DNA of 64,000 bases. Source: Hyaloscypha bicolor E. Its lineage: Eukaryota; Ascomycota; Leotiomycetes; Helotiales; Hyaloscyphaceae. The translations under genes were made by a program, and so were the position numbers. Shown piece by piece: positions 61,300 to 64,000 of the stretch (position 1 is its first letter; the number at the start of each line of letters is the position of its first letter). The stretch lies in the NCBI RefSeq assembly GCF_002865645.1, contig NW_020194628.1:1178001-1242000 (forward strand). The letters are read 5' to 3'. Below the pieces are notes generated by a model. The model was not told the DNA's origin. It did not search any database and worked only from the letters and a program-made list of their open reading frames with translations.

Positions 61300-62765
61300 A
61301 AATTAAAATTATTAGCTTTTTAGAAATTTTATTTTTTTAATTCTCGGTTTATTAATAAGATTAAAAATAAAAATATAAAAAAAGAGTTTAAGAAATCGAA
61401 ACTAGTTATTTAAATTTATAATAATAATAATAAATATATAATATTAATATTATTATTTATTATTTATTATTTAATATATTAGTTAAAGAATTATTTTTAG
61501 TATTATTATTATAATAATTAATATTATAGAATTATATTTATATAATATTTTATAAGCTTATATTTAATTAATAATCTTATTTAACTATAATTTTTATATT
61601 AATCTATTCTATAACCTTATTAGAAAGCTAAATCTAAAAAATAATTCTATTCTAAAGATTATAAAACTATTATATAATATATTAGAAGCTAGAAATTATT
61701 AGTTTAAAACTTATTATTTCTATTATATTAATAAGCTTTTTATAAAATAGTTAATTTATAAATCTTGCCTTTTCTCTAATAAATAACTTTTCGGAATTAT
61801 TAGTTTTTAAACTAATAATATTCTATTTATTAAAACTAATAATTTTATAAAAATAAAATAACTAAAACTTTAAAAGATTAAGTTTTTAACTAAGAAATAT
61901 AAATGCTTTATTATTAATTATAATCTCAAGTTTAATAAAGATATTATTTATATAAATATTACTAGAATTACTTTTATATAAAAATACTAATATAAAAACC
62001 TCTAAACTATTTCTATAAAAAATACTACTATTATTAATAAAAGAAGTACTATTTATTAAAATCTTATTATTAAAAACTAATATATTATCTAATATATTAG
62101 AGAAGTATATATTATATTAGTTTATTAACTAGAAGTTTTATATAACTTATTAATTATTATTTAAGCTATTAAATTCTCGGAAACTAATATAAAAATACTT
62201 AATAAATATATTTAATAATAAATTAAAAATACTATTAAAAAACTAAGATTTATAAAACTAATAAAAAAGTTCTTATATTTAATTATTTTTATAAATACTT
62301 TATATATAAATAATAGAAATCTCTTTTTCTAAATTAAATATATTCTAATTCTAGTAAATAAAACTAAATATACTAATATTATTTACTAGTTTTTTACTAA
62401 ATATAAGAGAATTACTAGAAGTATTCTAGTTTTAAAACTTTATTATTATAATAAAACATTGTTATTATATTATAATAATAATATATTAATAGATTTAGAG
62501 AAAAGAGAGGTATAGTACGAGTAGCTAAAGCTTAAATACAGGAGTATAGTTATATAGGCCTGTATATAACTACTAGTATATAGTTATTATATAATATTTA
62601 TAATATAGTTTATAGCTTTAATATAAGTACTTTAGTTAAATTTATAATTAATAAAATACTAGAAATAGAACTATTATTAGTAGTTTATATAAATTCGAAA
62701 TTATTATATAAATACTTTATTAAATTAGAAATTATTTAAGAAAAGTATTTGTTAGTATAGCTATT
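61300..62765 (+). mobile_element. Ty1/copia-like relic, RT and RNase H end only
   Basis: With stops ignored, one main path reads as the C-terminal RT and RNase H of fungal copia elements. An NNILFIKTNNFIK-like segment lies near 61,820, LKFNKDIIYI near 61,930, and YTNIIY.FFTKYKRITRSIL near 62,370, matching the family's H-W-S-S-T-K-x-K-R-x-T-R-S. LLVVYINSKLLYKYFIKLE near 62,675 corresponds to its V-V-x-T-D-S-x-S-L-x-x-C-L-V-K-L. The reading stops abruptly at about 62,765 where the composition changes. No LTR or 5' half was recognised, so the element is truncated on the right and perhaps also on the left, where C lies. Confidence 0.7.
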
Positions 62766-63083
62766 CCTTTGGGAGTTACGTGTATAGTTACGGGACACGG
62801 GACACGGGATATAGGCAATGGGACATGGGCAATGAGACATGGTCATGTAACCTTGCATCCCATTAGTAACTCGACCAGTAGACTAGACCCCTTTAGGCTT
62901 AGCAGATTTAGGGATCGCATATTAATACCACGATACTACAATCCTTACTTCTGAACAACAACTTCACTAACCAACGCAACCAGCATTTCCACGCCTATAT
63001 AACGGTACCATGCATTACTAGTAAACCGACACTGATCAGTTTGTACATACAGATCAGAGAATAGAATCTTTTGAGCTAAAGAA
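62766..63083. other. Less mutated repeat-like DNA with ACGGGACACGGGA units
   Basis: The composition is normal again. The GGGACACGGGACACGGGAT run at 62,793-62,811 is followed by GGGACATGG units. A related GATACGGGATACGGGACAGG stretch lies at 14,046-14,065. A TATATAACGG-like site is near 62,996. No gene is supported; the frame at 62,769-62,954 is treated as chance. Confidence 0.4.
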
Positions 63084-63270
63084 GCATCCGGTAGCCTATA
63101 GCAAAATTAAACTAGTCTATATTAAAGGAGGGAATTACCTATCAACTCTACAAAGCATCCGGTAGCCTAAGGAAGAAAACAGCTAGCTCTTGCCAAGGAC
63201 CGATAACCACTCCATTAAAGGGGGAAATTACTCGTCAACTCTACAAAGCATCCGGTAGCCTAAGAGAGAA
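63084..63270. repeat. Tandem repeat with GCATCCGGTAGCC core
   Basis: The core occurs at 63,084, 63,155 and 63,248. A longer unit (purine tract ATTAAAGG-GGGAA-TTAC, then TCAACTCTACAAAGCATCC) is repeated at about 63,121 and 63,214, a 93-bp period. The purine tract recalls the sequence before a 3' LTR. Confidence 0.65.
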
Positions 63271-63760
63271 GACTCTAGTTCTTGCCAATTAATAAGCGGT
63301 TAGCCATTTGGCCATCCATCTACTCAACTATCTACTATCCTTCAAAACCAACTTCTTTTGGCCCTAAGACCACCTTCTTGGAATCCATCTTTTCTACTTA
63401 TATAATACCTGTATCTACGGGACACTTTCTCCGGAACGTATACTCTATATATACCCTTAAAGCTCTTTAACTACTACTTTGATTTTACTATCAAATCGAG
63501 TCCTTCAAGCTTTAGACCCTTCCGGAATCGTAATATTTTACTTCCTAAATTTCTCATTATAGATAAAATATTTAAGGGCAAAATATTTACTTTAATACCT
63601 ATAATACCCCTAGATATCTGGGGTATCTAGTATCTAAACCAGATATCTGGATACCTTTACTACCGAACCCTTTCTATAAACTTACTATAAACTACCTTAC
63701 CTTTGAACCTCTCTTACTACGAATTATACATATATCAAGAAGGGCTTGATCCTAGAGGTT
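63271..63760. other. Probable retroelement leader or LTR end
   Basis: Contains TATA-like sites (TATATAAT near 63,397 and CTATATATACCC near 63,445) and GGAATCGTAATA near 63,525, which resembles the GTAATA/GTAACA end of element A's LTRs. A dyad of AGATATCTGG type lies around 63,610-63,655. No gene was seen. Confidence 0.3.
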
Positions 63761-64000
63761 CGGTATAGCGGAACTATAGGATAAATATATACAGGTAAAG
63801 AAGTAAAAAGGCAGTATTAACCTGATTACCTATAGTAATAAGGAAGTCCTAGATTACCTTAATACTAGACTATTCTAGTATAAGGTAGAGAAGTCGACTA
63901 ATAACAATCTCTGGGAATTATTTAAGAAGGATTTTAGTAATTTCGACCTCGAAATACTTAATTATCTAGATTAATATATATTATATAAATTACAAGCTAC
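63761..64000 (+). pseudogene. Gag-like coding fragment running off the window
   Basis: From about 63,835 a frame reads NKEVLDYLNTRLFQYKVEK, then an LWELFKKDFSNFDLEILNYL-like path to near the window end, with one TAA where Gln is likely. The helical, acidic/aromatic texture resembles retrotransposon capsid. It is much less mutated than the deserts. The family assignment is tentative. Confidence 0.3.

Noticed and set aside
63084..63270. Regularly spaced repeat as a CRISPR array
   Set aside because: The spacing is uneven (71 and 93 bases), the intervening sequence is itself repeated, and the genome is eukaryotic.

Overview
The window looks like nuclear DNA of a filamentous ascomycete (Pezizomycotina). 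Genes have short introns of about 44-90 bases with GT..AG ends and CTAAT/CTGAC-type branch sites. The protein families are typical of these fungi: HET domain, 2EXR domain, multi-C2H2 zinc finger and a fungal-type protein kinase. Gene islands alternate with long, extremely AT-rich blocks of retrotransposon debris whose mutations look like repeat-induced point mutation (RIP). I cannot name the species; a leotiomycete would fit but this is a guess.

Layout. (1) 1-12,240 is a GC-balanced gene island. It holds a partial unknown gene, a degenerate duplicated block (about 923-1505), a four-exon protein kinase, a small TATA-driven intron-containing gene, an unknown protein with a C-terminal membrane segment, a damaged 2EXR-type gene, a two-exon C2H2 zinc-finger gene and a conserved-looking unknown gene. 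(2) 12,241-45,170 is an AT-rich desert with no credible functional gene. At its centre a Ty3/gypsy chromovirus-type element A (29,097-35,772) is nested inside an older, more decayed Ty3/gypsy element B (28,541-42,542). (3) 45,171-51,230 is a small gene island between two deserts. It holds a retropepsin-like gene split by a one-base shift in a G run, and a divergent pair of HET-type sequences. The larger HET locus has three in-frame stops, two of which look like CAA to TAA. (4) 51,231-62,765 is a second desert with a third Ty3/gypsy element C (about 53,805-60,297) carrying a 437-bp MITE, followed by the truncated 3' end of a Ty1/copia element. (5) 62,766-64,000 is less mutated repeat DNA with tandem units, running into a gag-like frame that leaves the window.

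No multi-gene pathway or operon-like system is visible. The main theme is a two-compartment genome: transposons are inactivated by C-to-T/G-to-A mutation, and the gene island trapped between them shows lesions of the same type. All exon joins, LTR edges and paralogue alignments were made by eye and are approximate where stated.
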